Shown: one piece after another, positions 8,332 to 16,643 of the stretch | How positions within the stretch are numbered: position 1 is the first letter of the stretch | Layout of the letters: each line of letters begins with the position of its first letter | From: Methylopila turkensis | Lineage (GTDB): Bacteria > Pseudomonadota > Alphaproteobacteria > Rhizobiales > Methylopilaceae | Reading direction: 5' to 3' | Assembly (NCBI RefSeq): GCF_027922325.1 | Contig: NZ_BSFL01000003.1 | Coordinates: 1,054,001 to 1,118,000, forward strand | DNA: 64,000 bases | Translations under genes and position numbers: made by a program | The notes under the pieces: generated by a model | The model's database searches: none | Seen by the model: the letters and a program-made list of their open reading frames with translations, nothing else | What the model was told of the DNA's origin: nothing

Positions 8332-9474
8332 ATGGCGGATGCAGCATGGGGGCGGCTCCTCGCGGGCCAGCAAGATCGTCGCGCGTTCCTGAAGCGGAGC
8401 GCGGCCGCCGTGGGCGTCGCCGCCACCGGCCTTGGAGCCGGCCGCGCGCTCGCGGCGGGCGAGGTGACGGTCGGGGTCGTCTATGTCGGCCCGAAGGACG
8501 ATTTCGGCTGGAACCAGTCGCACGCGGTCGCGATCGAGGCGCTCCGTCGGACGCCGAACGTGCGCGTGGTCGAGGAGGAGCGCGTCCCCGAGAGCGTGGA
8601 CGTCGTCAAGACCATGCAGTCGATGATCGAGATCGACGGCGCCAACCTGATCTTCGGCACCTCGTTCGGCTACTTCAACCCGTTCATGATCGACCTCGCC
8701 AAGGCCTATCCGAACGTGCAGTTCCGCCACCCGACCACGCTCTGGAGCGCGGACAAGCACCCGAAGAACCTCGGCGGCTATTTCGCCTCGCTCGACCAGG
8801 CGCATTACGCCTCGGGCGTGGCGGCCGGGCTGTCGTCGGCGAGCGGAAGGATCGGCTTCGTCGCGGCTAAACCGATCAGCATCGTGCTGCGCTCGATCAA
8901 CGAGTTCACCCTCGGCGTGCGCAAGTCGAACCCGAACGCCACGGTCCAGGTGGTGTTCTCAGGCGACTGGTCGCTGCCGGTGCGCGAGGCCGAGATCACC
9001 AATTCTCTGATCGACTCCGGCTGCGACCTGATCGCCTGCCACGTCGACAGTCCGAAAGTGATCGTGCAGACCGCCGAAGGCCGCGGCGTGAAGACCTGCG
9101 GCCACAACGCCTCGCAGGCCTCGCTCGCCCCCAAGGGGTTCGTCACCGGCGCGGAGCTCAAGTACGAGACCATCTACAAGGGCTTCGCGGAGCTGCTGAG
9201 CAAAGGGCAGCCGTTGCCGAACACGCTCGTCGGCGGCTTCGACAAGGACATGGTGCGGCTTACCCCGTTCGGCGCCGGCGCTCCGGACGCGGCGCGCAAG
9301 GCCGCCGACGCGGCGGTCGCCGACCTTAAGGCCGGCAAGCCGATCTATGTCGGCCCAATCCGCGACAACAAGGGCGCCGAGATTGTCGCCGCCGGCTCCA
9401 GCCTCGACAACTACGCGCCGGAGCTCGACCAGAAGGCGTTCCTCGTCGAGGGCGTCAAGGGCTCGCTGTCGTGA
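8332..9474 (+). CDS. BMP family (PnrA-like) ABC transporter substrate-binding protein, Tat-exported
   Basis: A 380-residue binding protein of the basic-membrane-protein/PnrA family, whose studied members bind nucleosides. The N-terminus has a twin-arginine signal 'DRRAFLK' (about residues 15-21), a hydrophobic run and a cleavage site near 'ALA-AGE', so export is probably by Tat in folded form. The mature domain begins 'VTVGVVYVGPKDDFGWNQSH', a typical BMP start. No ATPase or permease gene is adjacent, so its transporter must be elsewhere or it acts as a sensor. It is preceded by the GntR operator dyad and overlaps the GlcG-like gene by 4 nt. The ligand is not identifiable from sequence. Confidence 0.84.
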   Translation: MADAAWGRLLAGQQDRRAFLKRSAAAVGVAATGLGAGRALAAGEVTVGVVYVGPKDDFGWNQSHAVAIEALRRTPNVRVVEEERVPESVDVVKTMQSMIEIDGANLIFGTSFGYFNPFMIDLAKAYPNVQFRHPTTLWSADKHPKNLGGYFASLDQAHYASGVAAGLSSASGRIGFVAAKPISIVLRSINEFTLGVRKSNPNATVQVVFSGDWSLPVREAEITNSLIDSGCDLIACHVDSPKVIVQTAEGRGVKTCGHNASQASLAPKGFVTGAELKYETIYKGFAELLSKGQPLPNTLVGGFDKDMVRLTPFGAGAPDAARKAADAAVADLKAGKPIYVGPIRDNKGAEIVAAGSSLDNYAPELDQKAFLVEGVKGSLS

Positions 9475-9905
9475 GCGGACAGCCGCCCGCCATCCGGAGC
9501 GCGCCGAAACTTACCCACGCCGGCGCGCTCGCGATGATCGGCGCCGCGGTCGCTCACGCCGAGGCGATCGGCGCGCCGGTGATCGTGGTGATCGTGGACG
9601 AGAGCGGCGTCGATCTCGCCATGGCGCGGATGGACGGCGCCAAGTTCCTGTCGATCGAGACCGCTCGGTCGAAGGCGCAGACCTCGGCGTCCCACCGCCG
9701 ACCGACTCCGAAAATACCCGCCGACATCGCGACCGGCCTCGCCTTCGCCTCGCACGGCCGGATCACGCAGATGGCGGGCGGGCTGCCGATCATGATCGAA
9801 GGCCAATGCGTCGGAGGGATCGGGATCGGCTCCGCCTCCGACGAGGACGACATAGCGATCGCCACGGCGGCCCTCGCCGCCATCGGCGCCGAGACAGCGT
9901 TTTAG
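9471..9905 (+). CDS. GlcG/HbpS family (DUF336) protein
   Basis: A 144-residue protein of the GlcG/HbpS family, which in Streptomyces HbpS binds haem and in other bacteria accompanies glycolate or diol metabolism. Visible family features are 'ALAMIGAAVAHAEAIGAPVIVVIVDESG' in the first half, 'SRPTPKIPADIATG'-like loop and 'GGLPIMIEGQCVGGIGIGSASDEDD' in the second half. No signal peptide is evident, so it is probably cytoplasmic. It begins at GTG overlapping the stop of the BMP gene (GTGA), indicating translational coupling, and converges with the AI-2E family gene with a 4-nt overlap. Its role with the binding protein is unknown. Confidence 0.75.
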   Translation: MSGQPPAIRSAPKLTHAGALAMIGAAVAHAEAIGAPVIVVIVDESGVDLAMARMDGAKFLSIETARSKAQTSASHRRPTPKIPADIATGLAFASHGRITQMAGGLPIMIEGQCVGGIGIGSASDEDDIAIATAALAAIGAETAF

Positions 9906-11848
9906 GCGCTACGCGCGGCGAGCAGCGCGGGCGCCGTCGAGACCGCGGATTCGCCGGCCAGGTCCGGCGACTTGCCCGCTGCGAGGCAGAGCGCGACGAC
10001 CTCAGGCAGACTGCGGCCGACCGCGTCGGCGCCCGCCCGGCGCGCGGCGCCGGCGACGGAGTCCTCGCCGCCCCAGCAACCGAGCACGACCATCGCGCCC
10101 GGCGCGCGGCGGCGAACCCGCCGCACCGCCAGCCTGAGATGCGCCTCGCCCGGAGCGAGCGCCACGATGCAGATCACCAGCCGGCCTTCTTCTCCCGCCG
10201 CCGAGACCAGATCGTCGGTCTCGAGCGTGGCCGCGACGTCGTGCTTTTCCAGCACCTGCCGCACCATGCCGGCGGCCGCCTGGTCGATGGCTCCGACGGC
10301 GCCGAGGCATCGCACGACCAGCGGAGGCGGCCCGCCGGCGTCGGGCAGCGACGCCGCCGAGGCGTCCGGCGCCGCGCGATCGACCGCGTCAGCGGCTTCA
10401 GCGTCGTCCGTCCGCTCATGCGCGGCGGCGGTTGGATCTTCGTCGTTCCACGCGTCGAGGTCTTCGACCAGTTCGTCCGCCGCGGCGCGGACGGTCGCGA
10501 TCCGGCGTTCGTCGAGCGCGCCGCGCACGGCGTCGCGGCTCGCAAGCATCAGCCCTGGCAGCGCCACCTCCTCGTAATAGGAGGAAAGCGACCGTTCTCG
10601 CAGGAACTCCTCGGCCTTTTCCGCCGCCTCGGCGGGATCTCCGACCAGCATGCGCTGGTAGAACAGCTCGGGCGGCGACAACGATGGCCGGTCGCCGAAC
10701 ATCACGTCGAGGAAGCGCAGCGCGTCCACGTGACGGCCGAGCACGACGAGGCACACCGTCAGCGGCGTCGCCAGAACGAGCCCGATCGGTCCCCAAAGCG
10801 CCGTCCAAAACGTCGCCGCAACCACCACCGCGACCGGCGACAGTCCCGTGCTGCGGCCGAAGGCCAGCGGCTCGATGATATGGCCGACGATCGGCTCGGT
10901 GATCACGAACAGCAGCGCGGTCCAGGCCAGCATTGTCCAGCCAGGGTCGACAGCCGCGGCCAGCGCCATCGGGAAGATCGCCGAGATGATCGCGCCGATA
11001 TACGGCACGAAACGCAGCACCGTCGCGAGCACGCCCCAGAGCGGCGCACTCGGCACGCCGATCAGGGCAAGCCCGCAGCCGATCGCGACGCCGAAGGAGA
11101 CGTTGATCGCAAGCTGCGTCAGCAGCAGCCGGCTCAACCTCTTGGCGGCGTCGTCGAGCGCGGCGGTGGTGCGCTGGATGTCGTTCGCGCCGGCGAGGCT
11201 CATCAGCCGGTTTCGCAGGTCCTCGCGCTGCAGCAGGATGAAGATCACGAAGATCAACACGATGCCCGTCGTCGCGAGCGGGTGGATCAGCGGCTCGATG
11301 ATCGCCTGCAGGTTCTGCAGCGGGGTTGGCGCGGGGGGGTGGATTTCGACCGGCATAGGCCGATCCGGTTCAGCGTTCGCGGGCTTGCCGTCGGGGCCTA
11401 TGGTCCGGCCCTCCGGCTGCGGCGCGTTCAGCTCCTGGCCGAGGCTCTGCAGCAGCTCCGCGGCGCGCTCCAACGTGCGGCTGCCGCCGGTCACCTCGCG
11501 GAGCGACTGCGCCTTCTGGCGCATGGTCGACTGGTACTGCGGCAGGTCCGCCGCGAGCTGTCCCACCTGGCCCGCGATCAGCGCCGAAAGGCCGAACAGC
11601 GCAAGGAAAGCGAGCAGCGTGACGCTCACCACCGCCGGCGTCCGCGGGACGCCTAGCCGCCGCGCCCGACTAACCAGCGGCGCTAGAACGAAGCTCAGCA
11701 GCAGCGCGAGCGCGAGCGGAATGAGCAGGTCGCGCCCCACATAGAGCACGCCCACCACGATCACCCCGATGATCGCGGCCGAAGCCGCGCTCACGAGCGG
11801 CCCGGAAGGCTCGAACCCCCTTCCGTGCGCGTCCGACGCATCCGACAT
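9902..11848 (-). CDS. AI-2E family (PerM-like) membrane protein with long soluble C-terminal domain
   Basis: A 648-residue protein. About the first 380 residues are the eight-helix AI-2E/PerM transporter fold: 'GRDLLIPLALALLLSFVLAPLV' region, a periplasmic-type helical loop with a Pro-rich insert ('PPAPTPLQNLQ'), and the late 'GPIGLVLATPLTVCLVVLGRHV' motif. The remaining 260 residues are soluble, with an acidic linker near 470-500 and a terminal alpha/beta segment beginning 'VVRCLGAVGAIDQAAAG' and containing 'GRLVICIVAL' and 'AMVVLGCWGG', like a Rossmann or B12-binding-type fold. Members include autoinducer-2 exporters and Na+/H+ antiporters; substrate is not predictable. It is a single-gene unit, convergent with the GlcG-like gene. 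Confidence 0.8.
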   Translation of the reverse strand: MSDASDAHGRGFEPSGPLVSAASAAIIGVIVVGVLYVGRDLLIPLALALLLSFVLAPLVSRARRLGVPRTPAVVSVTLLAFLALFGLSALIAGQVGQLAADLPQYQSTMRQKAQSLREVTGGSRTLERAAELLQSLGQELNAPQPEGRTIGPDGKPANAEPDRPMPVEIHPPAPTPLQNLQAIIEPLIHPLATTGIVLIFVIFILLQREDLRNRLMSLAGANDIQRTTAALDDAAKRLSRLLLTQLAINVSFGVAIGCGLALIGVPSAPLWGVLATVLRFVPYIGAIISAIFPMALAAAVDPGWTMLAWTALLFVITEPIVGHIIEPLAFGRSTGLSPVAVVVAATFWTALWGPIGLVLATPLTVCLVVLGRHVDALRFLDVMFGDRPSLSPPELFYQRMLVGDPAEAAEKAEEFLRERSLSSYYEEVALPGLMLASRDAVRGALDERRIATVRAAADELVEDLDAWNDEDPTAAAHERTDDAEAADAVDRAAPDASAASLPDAGGPPPLVVRCLGAVGAIDQAAAGMVRQVLEKHDVAATLETDDLVSAAGEEGRLVICIVALAPGEAHLRLAVRRVRRRAPGAMVVLGCWGGEDSVAGAARRAGADAVGRSLPEVVALCLAAGKSPDLAGESAVSTAPALLAARSA

Positions 11849-12012
11849 TTCAGCTTATCCCCCAACACGCTTCGGCTTTCGCCGAGCGTACGCCCTCAGG
11901 GCTCGAACGCGTGGCGCGCCGCGTCGTTCCCGCATGAACGAGGCGGTTCGCGTAAGGTGAAGAAAGCATGACGCCGCGGGCGAGGCCTCGCCAGAAGCCG
12001 GCCGGACGGAGC

Positions 12013-12816
12013 TCAGCCGTCCAGACGCGCGATCATCGCCTGTGCAGCGGCGGGGTTCCGCACCTTGGCGCCTGAGATGAAGAAGGCGTAGACGTCGCGA
12101 AGCCCTTCCGGCGCCTTGGCCGCAAGCGCCGGCAGGTCTATTGGCGTCTCGCCCTTGGCGTAGGCCGCGAGCCGCTTGGCCCAGGCGTCCAGCTCTTCCT
12201 CGGCGTAACCGGTCTCAACCTCCTCCTGCGCACGCTCCAGCCGCAGGTATACGAAGTCCGCCGTGACGTCCGCGATCATGGGATGGTCCGGATCGTCGAG
12301 GACGACCTGCGCCACATCGGCCTCGGCCGCGCGCAGCATGTCCACGAAGCGCGGATCGCCGAAGCTCTCGTGACGCGCCTCTACCGCATGGCGCAGCCTG
12401 ACGCCGTGGCGCTCGGCCGGAAGCAGCTTCAGGAAGCCGCCGAGGTCGTCCGGATCGAAGCGCTTGGTCGCGGGCAGCTGCCAGAGGATCGGGCCGAGCT
12501 TCGCGCCGAGCTCCGTCACGCCGCCGTCGAGGAAGCGCGCGACCGATTCAGCGCCCTCCGCGAGCACACGGCGCTGCGTCGCGAAACGCGGCCCCTTGAC
12601 CGCGAACACGAAGTTTTCCGGCGTCTCCGAAGCCCACTTGCGGAAGCTCTCGGGCTTCTGCGCGCCGTAGAAGGTGGCGTTGATCTCGATCGCGGTCAGG
12701 CGCTCCGCGGCGTAGGCGAGTTCGCGCTTCTGAGGCAGGCCGTCCGGATAGAACGCGCCGCGCCAGGGTTCGAACGTCCAGCCTCCGATCCCGACCCGGA
12801 TCGCTCCGGCCGCCAT
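12013..12816 (-). CDS. DUF72 (YecE-like) family protein
   Basis: A 267-residue TIM-barrel-like DUF72 protein: 'IRVGIGGWTFEPWRGAFYP' at the N-terminus, 'LTAIEINATFYG' and 'FVFAVKGPRFATQ' in the middle, 'VYLRLERA' late. The function of the family is unknown. Its ATG (12816) overlaps the purQ stop by one base, and a GTG one codon earlier would give a GTGA overlap; either way it is coupled to purQ and is the last gene of the purine operon. Whether this links it to purine synthesis or only to expression level is not known. Confidence 0.85.
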   Translation of the reverse strand: MAAGAIRVGIGGWTFEPWRGAFYPDGLPQKRELAYAAERLTAIEINATFYGAQKPESFRKWASETPENFVFAVKGPRFATQRRVLAEGAESVARFLDGGVTELGAKLGPILWQLPATKRFDPDDLGGFLKLLPAERHGVRLRHAVEARHESFGDPRFVDMLRAAEADVAQVVLDDPDHPMIADVTADFVYLRLERAQEEVETGYAEEELDAWAKRLAAYAKGETPIDLPALAAKAPEGLRDVYAFFISGAKVRNPAAAQAMIARLDG

Positions 12817-13505
12817 CACGCCGCCTTCGCGAGCCCCGCGAACATCGCGAGGCCGTCCACGCCTCCGACGGCCGCGTCGATCAGGTTCTCAGGATGGGGC
12901 ATCATGCCGAGAACGTTCAGCTGCTCGGAATAGACGCCGGCGATGTCGTTGATCGAACCGTTGGCGTTGGCGAAGCCGCCGAGGTTTCCTGCGGCGTCGC
13001 AATAGCGGAACGCCACCAGCCCCTCGCCCTCGATCCGCGCGATCGTCTCGGGGTCGGCGAAGTAGTTGCCCTCGCCGTGGGCGCAGATGACCTCAATGAC
13101 CTGGCCGGGCTTGTACCCGCTCGTGAAGCGGGTGTCGGCGCGCTCGACCTTGAGATGCTGGGTCTTGCAGACGAAGCGCAGGCCCTTGTTGCGGGTCAGG
13201 ATGCCCGGCAGCAGTCCGCTCTCGACCAGAATCTGGAAGCCGTTGCAGATGCCGAGGACATGGCCTCCGCGGGCGGCGTGGGCGCGCACCGCGTCCATAA
13301 TGGGCGCCCGCGCAGCGATCGCGCCGCAGCGGAGATAGTCGCCGTAGGAGAACCCGCCCGGCAGCACCACGAGGTCCGTGCCGTCGGGAAGCTCGGTCTC
13401 CGCGTGCCAGACCATGGCGGGCGTCTTGCCGGAGCCCGCCTTCAACGCCGCCGCGACGTCGCGCTCGCGGTTGGAGCCGGGAAAGACGATGACGGCGGCG
13501 TTCAT
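12816..13505 (-). CDS. purQ: Phosphoribosylformylglycinamidine synthase, glutaminase subunit
   Basis: A 229-residue class I glutamine amidotransferase that supplies ammonia to PurL in the fourth step of purine synthesis, as part of the PurL-PurQ-PurS complex. The nucleophile cysteine is in 'GICNGFQ', the oxyanion loop is '[12 protein letters not shown]' and the His-Glu pair is in 'MMPHPENL' near the C-terminus. Length is normal for the small PurQ type, consistent with a separate PurS in the same operon. The gene follows a secreted-protein gene by 22 nt and precedes a DUF72 gene. purL is not in this window. Confidence 0.96.
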   Translation of the reverse strand: MNAAVIVFPGSNRERDVAAALKAGSGKTPAMVWHAETELPDGTDLVVLPGGFSYGDYLRCGAIAARAPIMDAVRAHAARGGHVLGICNGFQILVESGLLPGILTRNKGLRFVCKTQHLKVERADTRFTSGYKPGQVIEVICAHGEGNYFADPETIARIEGEGLVAFRYCDAAGNLGGFANANGSINDIAGVYSEQLNVLGMMPHPENLIDAAVGGVDGLAMFAGLAKAA

Positions 13506-13527
13506 GGCCTAAGGTCCTCGACGAGCG

Positions 13528-14082
13528 CTACTGCGTGATGTGGACCGAGGCGAGCAGGGCCTCGATCTTCGGCTGGTGCGCCGCCCAGCTCTCGGACGGC
13601 GTCACGCAGTTGAAGGCGACGTCGTAGCCTTTCGCGGCGACGAGGAACAGCCCGAAGCGCAGATTGCCGGGCGCGCCCTCGGCCTTCAGCTCGGCCCAGT
13701 GCCCCGCGTTTGGCCCGAAGCGCCTGGGCGTGAACGGAGCGACGTAGTCCGTCTTGAACTCTTTCGGCGCGTTGGCGAGCACGCCGTCGCCGAAGGCCTT
13801 TGCGGTCTCGTCCGGCAGGGTCACGCCCGGCCGCGCCTTCTCGTCGGCCCGCGTCTGGATGGTGCAGAACACGCGCTCGCCGCCGCAGGCCTTGTCGACG
13901 CATTTCACGCCGATCTGCCGCACGGTCTGGAACTTCTCCCAGCTGGCGCCGTCGGGCAGCAGTCGGAACGAGCCGTTCGGGCCGATGATGTCGGGCACCC
14001 CTTGCGCGGAAGCCGCGCCGGCGGCGAGCAGGAGGGCCGCCGCGGCGGCGAGGCCGCGCGCGAGGCTTGAGCTTTCGGTCAT
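13528..14082 (-). CDS. Small secreted protein with Cys-rich core, between purS and purQ
   Basis: A 184-residue exported protein of unknown function. The ATG at 14082 starts a clear Sec signal peptide (hydrophobic Ala/Leu run, cleavage near 'ASA-QGV'); an ATG 23 codons earlier would lie inside purS. The mature part has 'WEKFQTVRQIGVKCVDKACGG', a later 'VFCTIQTRADE' and a single 'FNCVTP' near the end, so up to four cysteines may pair. The W-K spacing followed by C-D-K-x-CGG is also found in the secreted protein at 14366-14947, suggesting diverged paralogues. It starts 8 nt after purS, so it is made with purine enzymes although it is exported. No family name can be given with confidence. Confidence 0.72.
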   Translation of the reverse strand: MTESSSLARGLAAAAALLLAAGAASAQGVPDIIGPNGSFRLLPDGASWEKFQTVRQIGVKCVDKACGGERVFCTIQTRADEKARPGVTLPDETAKAFGDGVLANAPKEFKTDYVAPFTPRRFGPNAGHWAELKAEGAPGNLRFGLFLVAAKGYDVAFNCVTPSESWAAHQPKIEALLASVHITQ

Positions 14083-14090
14083 GATCGGGA

Positions 14091-14333
14091 TCACCCCACG
14101 ATGTCGTAGCGATAGCTCTCGATGACGGTGTTCGCGAGCAGCTTTTCGCACATGGCTTTCAGCGTGGCTTCGGCCTCGGCGCGGTCCTCGGTCGCGAGCT
14201 CGACGTCGAACAGCTTGCCCTGGCGCACGCTCTCGACGCCTGCGACGCCGAGGGAGCCGAGCGCCCCCTCGATCGCCTTGCCCTGAGGATCCAGAACCCC
14301 GTTCTTGAGGGTGACGGTGACGCGCGCCTTCAT
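14091..14333 (-). CDS. purS: Phosphoribosylformylglycinamidine synthase subunit PurS
   Basis: An 80-residue protein that bridges PurL and PurQ and channels ammonia in the FGAM synthase complex. It has the whole PurS pattern: 'KARVTVTLKNGVLDPQGKAIEGALGSLG', then 'VRQGKLFDVEL' and 'CEKLLANTVIESY'. The open frame extends upstream to 14786, but that part is a shadow of the neighbouring secreted-protein gene; the ATG at 14333 gives the normal family length. It lies between two secreted-protein genes, 32 nt after one and 8 nt before the other. Confidence 0.95.
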   Translation of the reverse strand: MKARVTVTLKNGVLDPQGKAIEGALGSLGVAGVESVRQGKLFDVELATEDRAEAEATLKAMCEKLLANTVIESYRYDIVG

Positions 14334-14365
14334 GACCGGGAGAACCTCGCTGGCGGTGGAGCGGA

Positions 14366-14947
14366 CTACAATGTGGCGTCCAGCGCTTGCGCGATCTTCG
14401 CGGCGCTGTCGTCCCGCAGCTTGAGAGCAGCGCTCTCGCCCTTCGTCAACACCTGAACCGCCATCAGCCGCTTCGCCTTGGCGTCGAAGATCGTCGCCAT
14501 CACGGCGGAGGAGCCGTCCGGGCAGCCGCCCGCGCTGTCGATCTGGACCCGGCTGTCGCTCAGCTTCTTGACGTCGTAGGTCTTGAACGCGCAGCCGGTG
14601 GCCTTCATCGACTCCTCGTTGCCGTATTTGAAGCTCGGCAGCGCGCCGTTCGGATCGGCGACGATCTTCTTGAGGTAATCGTCGCTCGGCTTGGCCGCGC
14701 TGACCCCGAGCACGCCGCGGCCGCCGCAGCTGTCCTTGTCGCAGATGTAGGTCACGCTCTCGCCCGTGGCCGAGTGCTTGGTCCACCCGGCGCCGACCTC
14801 GCCCAGCACCTTCTCGATGTTGATGGACGGTCCCGCATCGTCGGCCTCCGCCGCGGCGGGCGCGGGAGCCGGCGCTTGCGCGGCGACCGAGCCCGCGAAC
14901 GCCACGCAGCTGACGGCGAGCGCCAAAGCCCTGATCTTTATGGGCAT
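14366..14947 (-). CDS. Small secreted protein with CDKxSCGG motif, between purC and purS
   Basis: A 193-residue exported protein of unknown function. It has a typical Sec signal ('MPIKIRALALAV' run, cleavage near 'VAA-QAP'), then an Ala/Pro linker. The core contains 'GAGWTKHSATGESVTYICDKDSCGG' and later 'GCAFKTYDV' and 'AGGCPDG', so four cysteines are available for disulfides. The W-K...C-D-K-x-CGG block resembles that of the neighbouring protein at 13528-14082. The ATG has a strong ribosome binding site (GGGAGGA, 8 nt upstream) in an unusually AT-rich spacer, and a 13-bp hairpin lies between it and purC, so it may be expressed partly independently. Confidence 0.75.
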   Translation of the reverse strand: MPIKIRALALAVSCVAFAGSVAAQAPAPAPAAAEADDAGPSINIEKVLGEVGAGWTKHSATGESVTYICDKDSCGGRGVLGVSAAKPSDDYLKKIVADPNGALPSFKYGNEESMKATGCAFKTYDVKKLSDSRVQIDSAGGCPDGSSAVMATIFDAKAKRLMAVQVLTKGESAALKLRDDSAAKIAQALDATL

Positions 14948-14972
14948 ATTATTATCCTCCCTTCCGAAACGA

Positions 14973-15002
14973 CGACGCCCCGCTCGGGGGAGCGGGGCGT
15001 CG
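14973..15002 (-). terminator. Strong hairpin between purC and the secreted-protein gene
   Basis: A perfect 13-bp stem, CGACGCCCCGCTC (14973-14985) against 14990-15002, with a GGGG/CCCC loop. Reading the minus strand, it comes 34 nt after the purC stop and 25 nt before the next start. No proper T-run follows (TCGTTTCGG), so it may act as partial terminator, mRNA stabiliser or processing site rather than as a full intrinsic terminator. Confidence 0.5.
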
Positions 15003-15036
15003 GCAGTTCTATGAACGCGGCGTCAGAGACGCGCCA

Positions 15037-15840
15037 TCAGTCTTTCGACGTCACCAGCACCGGACCGCGGCCATTGGGGACCTCGGACTCCGGCAGGATG
15101 CCGAGCCGGCGCGCGACCTCGGAGTAGGCCTCCACCAGCCCGCCCATGTCGCGGCGGAAGCGGTCCTTGTCGAGCTTGTCGTTCGACTTGATGTCCCACA
15201 GCCGGCACGAGTCGGGGCTGATCTCGTCGGCGACGACGATCCGCACCGTGTCGTTCTCCCAGAGCCGGCCGGTCTCCATCTTGAAGTCGACGAGGCGAAT
15301 GCCGACGCCGAGGAACAGGCCGGACAGGAAGTCGTTGACGCGGATGGCGAGCGCCATGATGTCGTCGATCTCCTGAGGGCTCGCCCACCCGAAGGCGGTG
15401 ACGTGCTCCTCGGAGACCATCGGGTCGTTCAGCGCGTCGTTCTTGTAGTAGAACTCGATGATCGAGCGCGGCAGCTGGGTGCCCTCCTCGATGCCGAGCT
15501 TCTGCGCCAGCGAGCCGGCGGCCACATTGCGCACCACGACCTCGAGCGGGATGATCTCGACTTCGCGGATCAGCTGCTCGCGCATGTTCAGCCGACGGAT
15601 GAAATGCGTCGGCACGCCGATGTCGTTGAGGTTCTGGAAGACGAACTCGGAGATCCGGTTGTTCAGGACGCCCTTTCCGTCGATCACCTCATGCTTTTTG
15701 GCGTTGAAGGCGGTGGCGTCGTCCTTGAAATGCTGGATCAACGTGCCGGGCTCGGGTCCTTCATAGAGGACCTTCGCCTTGCCCTCATAGATGCGGCGGC
15801 GGCGGTTCATCGGCGTATACCGTGGCTTGAGGAAATCCAT
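15037..15840 (-). CDS. purC: Phosphoribosylaminoimidazole-succinocarboxamide synthase
   Basis: A 267-residue SAICAR synthetase, which joins aspartate to CAIR using ATP in purine synthesis. Family features are '[16 protein letters not shown]', '[20 protein letters not shown]', '[17 protein letters not shown]', '[10 protein letters not shown]' and '[13 protein letters not shown]'. I chose the ATG at 15840 because AGGTGAT lies about 5 nt before it; the ATG ten codons in (15810), where many rhizobial homologues begin, lacks a ribosome binding site. It is the first gene of a purC-secreted-purS-secreted-purQ-DUF72 unit. Confidence 0.95.
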   Translation of the reverse strand: MDFLKPRYTPMNRRRRIYEGKAKVLYEGPEPGTLIQHFKDDATAFNAKKHEVIDGKGVLNNRISEFVFQNLNDIGVPTHFIRRLNMREQLIREVEIIPLEVVVRNVAAGSLAQKLGIEEGTQLPRSIIEFYYKNDALNDPMVSEEHVTAFGWASPQEIDDIMALAIRVNDFLSGLFLGVGIRLVDFKMETGRLWENDTVRIVVADEISPDSCRLWDIKSNDKLDKDRFRRDMGGLVEAYSEVARRLGILPESEVPNGRGPVLVTSKD

Positions 15841-16643
15841 ATCACCTGCCGGTTTTTCGTGTCTGACCGGATGGTCGTCGGTCCGGCGGCGCGCAGGAAT
15901 CGGTCGTCTCCGTCCGGACGGAGACGCCATGCGCGCGGCCGGACCCTAGCCGATCAGGGGGGCAAGCACAACGAGAGCGGTGAAAGGGGCTGAGGCGATC
16001 GTGCCGGAGGCGCGCTGGAATCGCAGCGCCCCGCCCCGTCTCCCCGCGCGTCTCAGGCCGATGCGCGGAACGCGCCCGATCGCTCCGCGGCGGGGCGCCG
16101 GGGAGGCCGCTCGGTCGGGGCTTGCGAAACGACGGATGGAGGCACGGGAACGCCGCGACGCCTCTGAGTGAATTGCGCTTTGATCTGACGCCGCGGCGTC
16201 CCCATGCGCGGTTTTCGGCAGGATCGAGACGCTCTGGACACGCCCCGGTCGTAGTGCCGGGGGTATGACGTGTTGCCGACGGAGCATTCCATCTCCGCCC
16301 CACGATCCGGTTCCCGGGACAGGAGGGCCGGTCCCTCCTGGCGCAGGCTCCGCCCGCCTCCCGCGCCGCCGGACGGCCCGGCGACGCCTCCATGGATGGG
16401 AGACGGCAGAGACACGATGCCCAATCTTGCTGCGAACGGCAAGAAAAAATTCCTATAACCGCAACCGCTGCAGTCTTGCTTCGCGTGACGCGGGGTCTCT
16501 ACGGCCTTCTTCGCGAGATAGCCCTCACTCGGCGCATTCGTGTCTCGGCGGCGAGGGGTGGAGCGCGACGCCCGGGGCGTCGACGCCGCGGGGGATGTTA
16601 TCCGCCGCGGCGTTGCGCAGGATCCCTCGCGGCCGACCGCGTT
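15841..16643. other. Intergenic region upstream of purC and downstream of glgX1
   Basis: About 800 nt with no convincing gene; the open frames here lack ribosome binding sites and recognisable protein features. It should contain the purC promoter. Visible structure: an 8-bp hairpin CAGGAGGG (16320-16327)/CCCTCCTG (16333-16340), an AT-rich stretch around 16440-16458, and a 9-bp hairpin ACGCCGCGG (16583-16591)/CCGCGGCGT (16605-16613) just after the glgX1 stop that could act in its 3' end formation. No tRNA-like fold was seen. Confidence 0.5.

Noticed and set aside
12766..12782. GGTTCGAAC resembling a tRNA T-arm
   Set aside because: It lies within the DUF72 gene and no acceptor, D or anticodon arm can be folded around it.
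15842..16393. 183-residue minus-strand frame upstream of purC
   Set aside because: No ribosome binding site, Arg/Pro-rich low-complexity product, no signal or domain; treated as non-coding.
16427..16459. TTGCTG and TATAAC as a promoter
   Set aside because: The spacer is 21 nt, too long for a normal sigma-70 promoter, and no gene follows on the plus strand.
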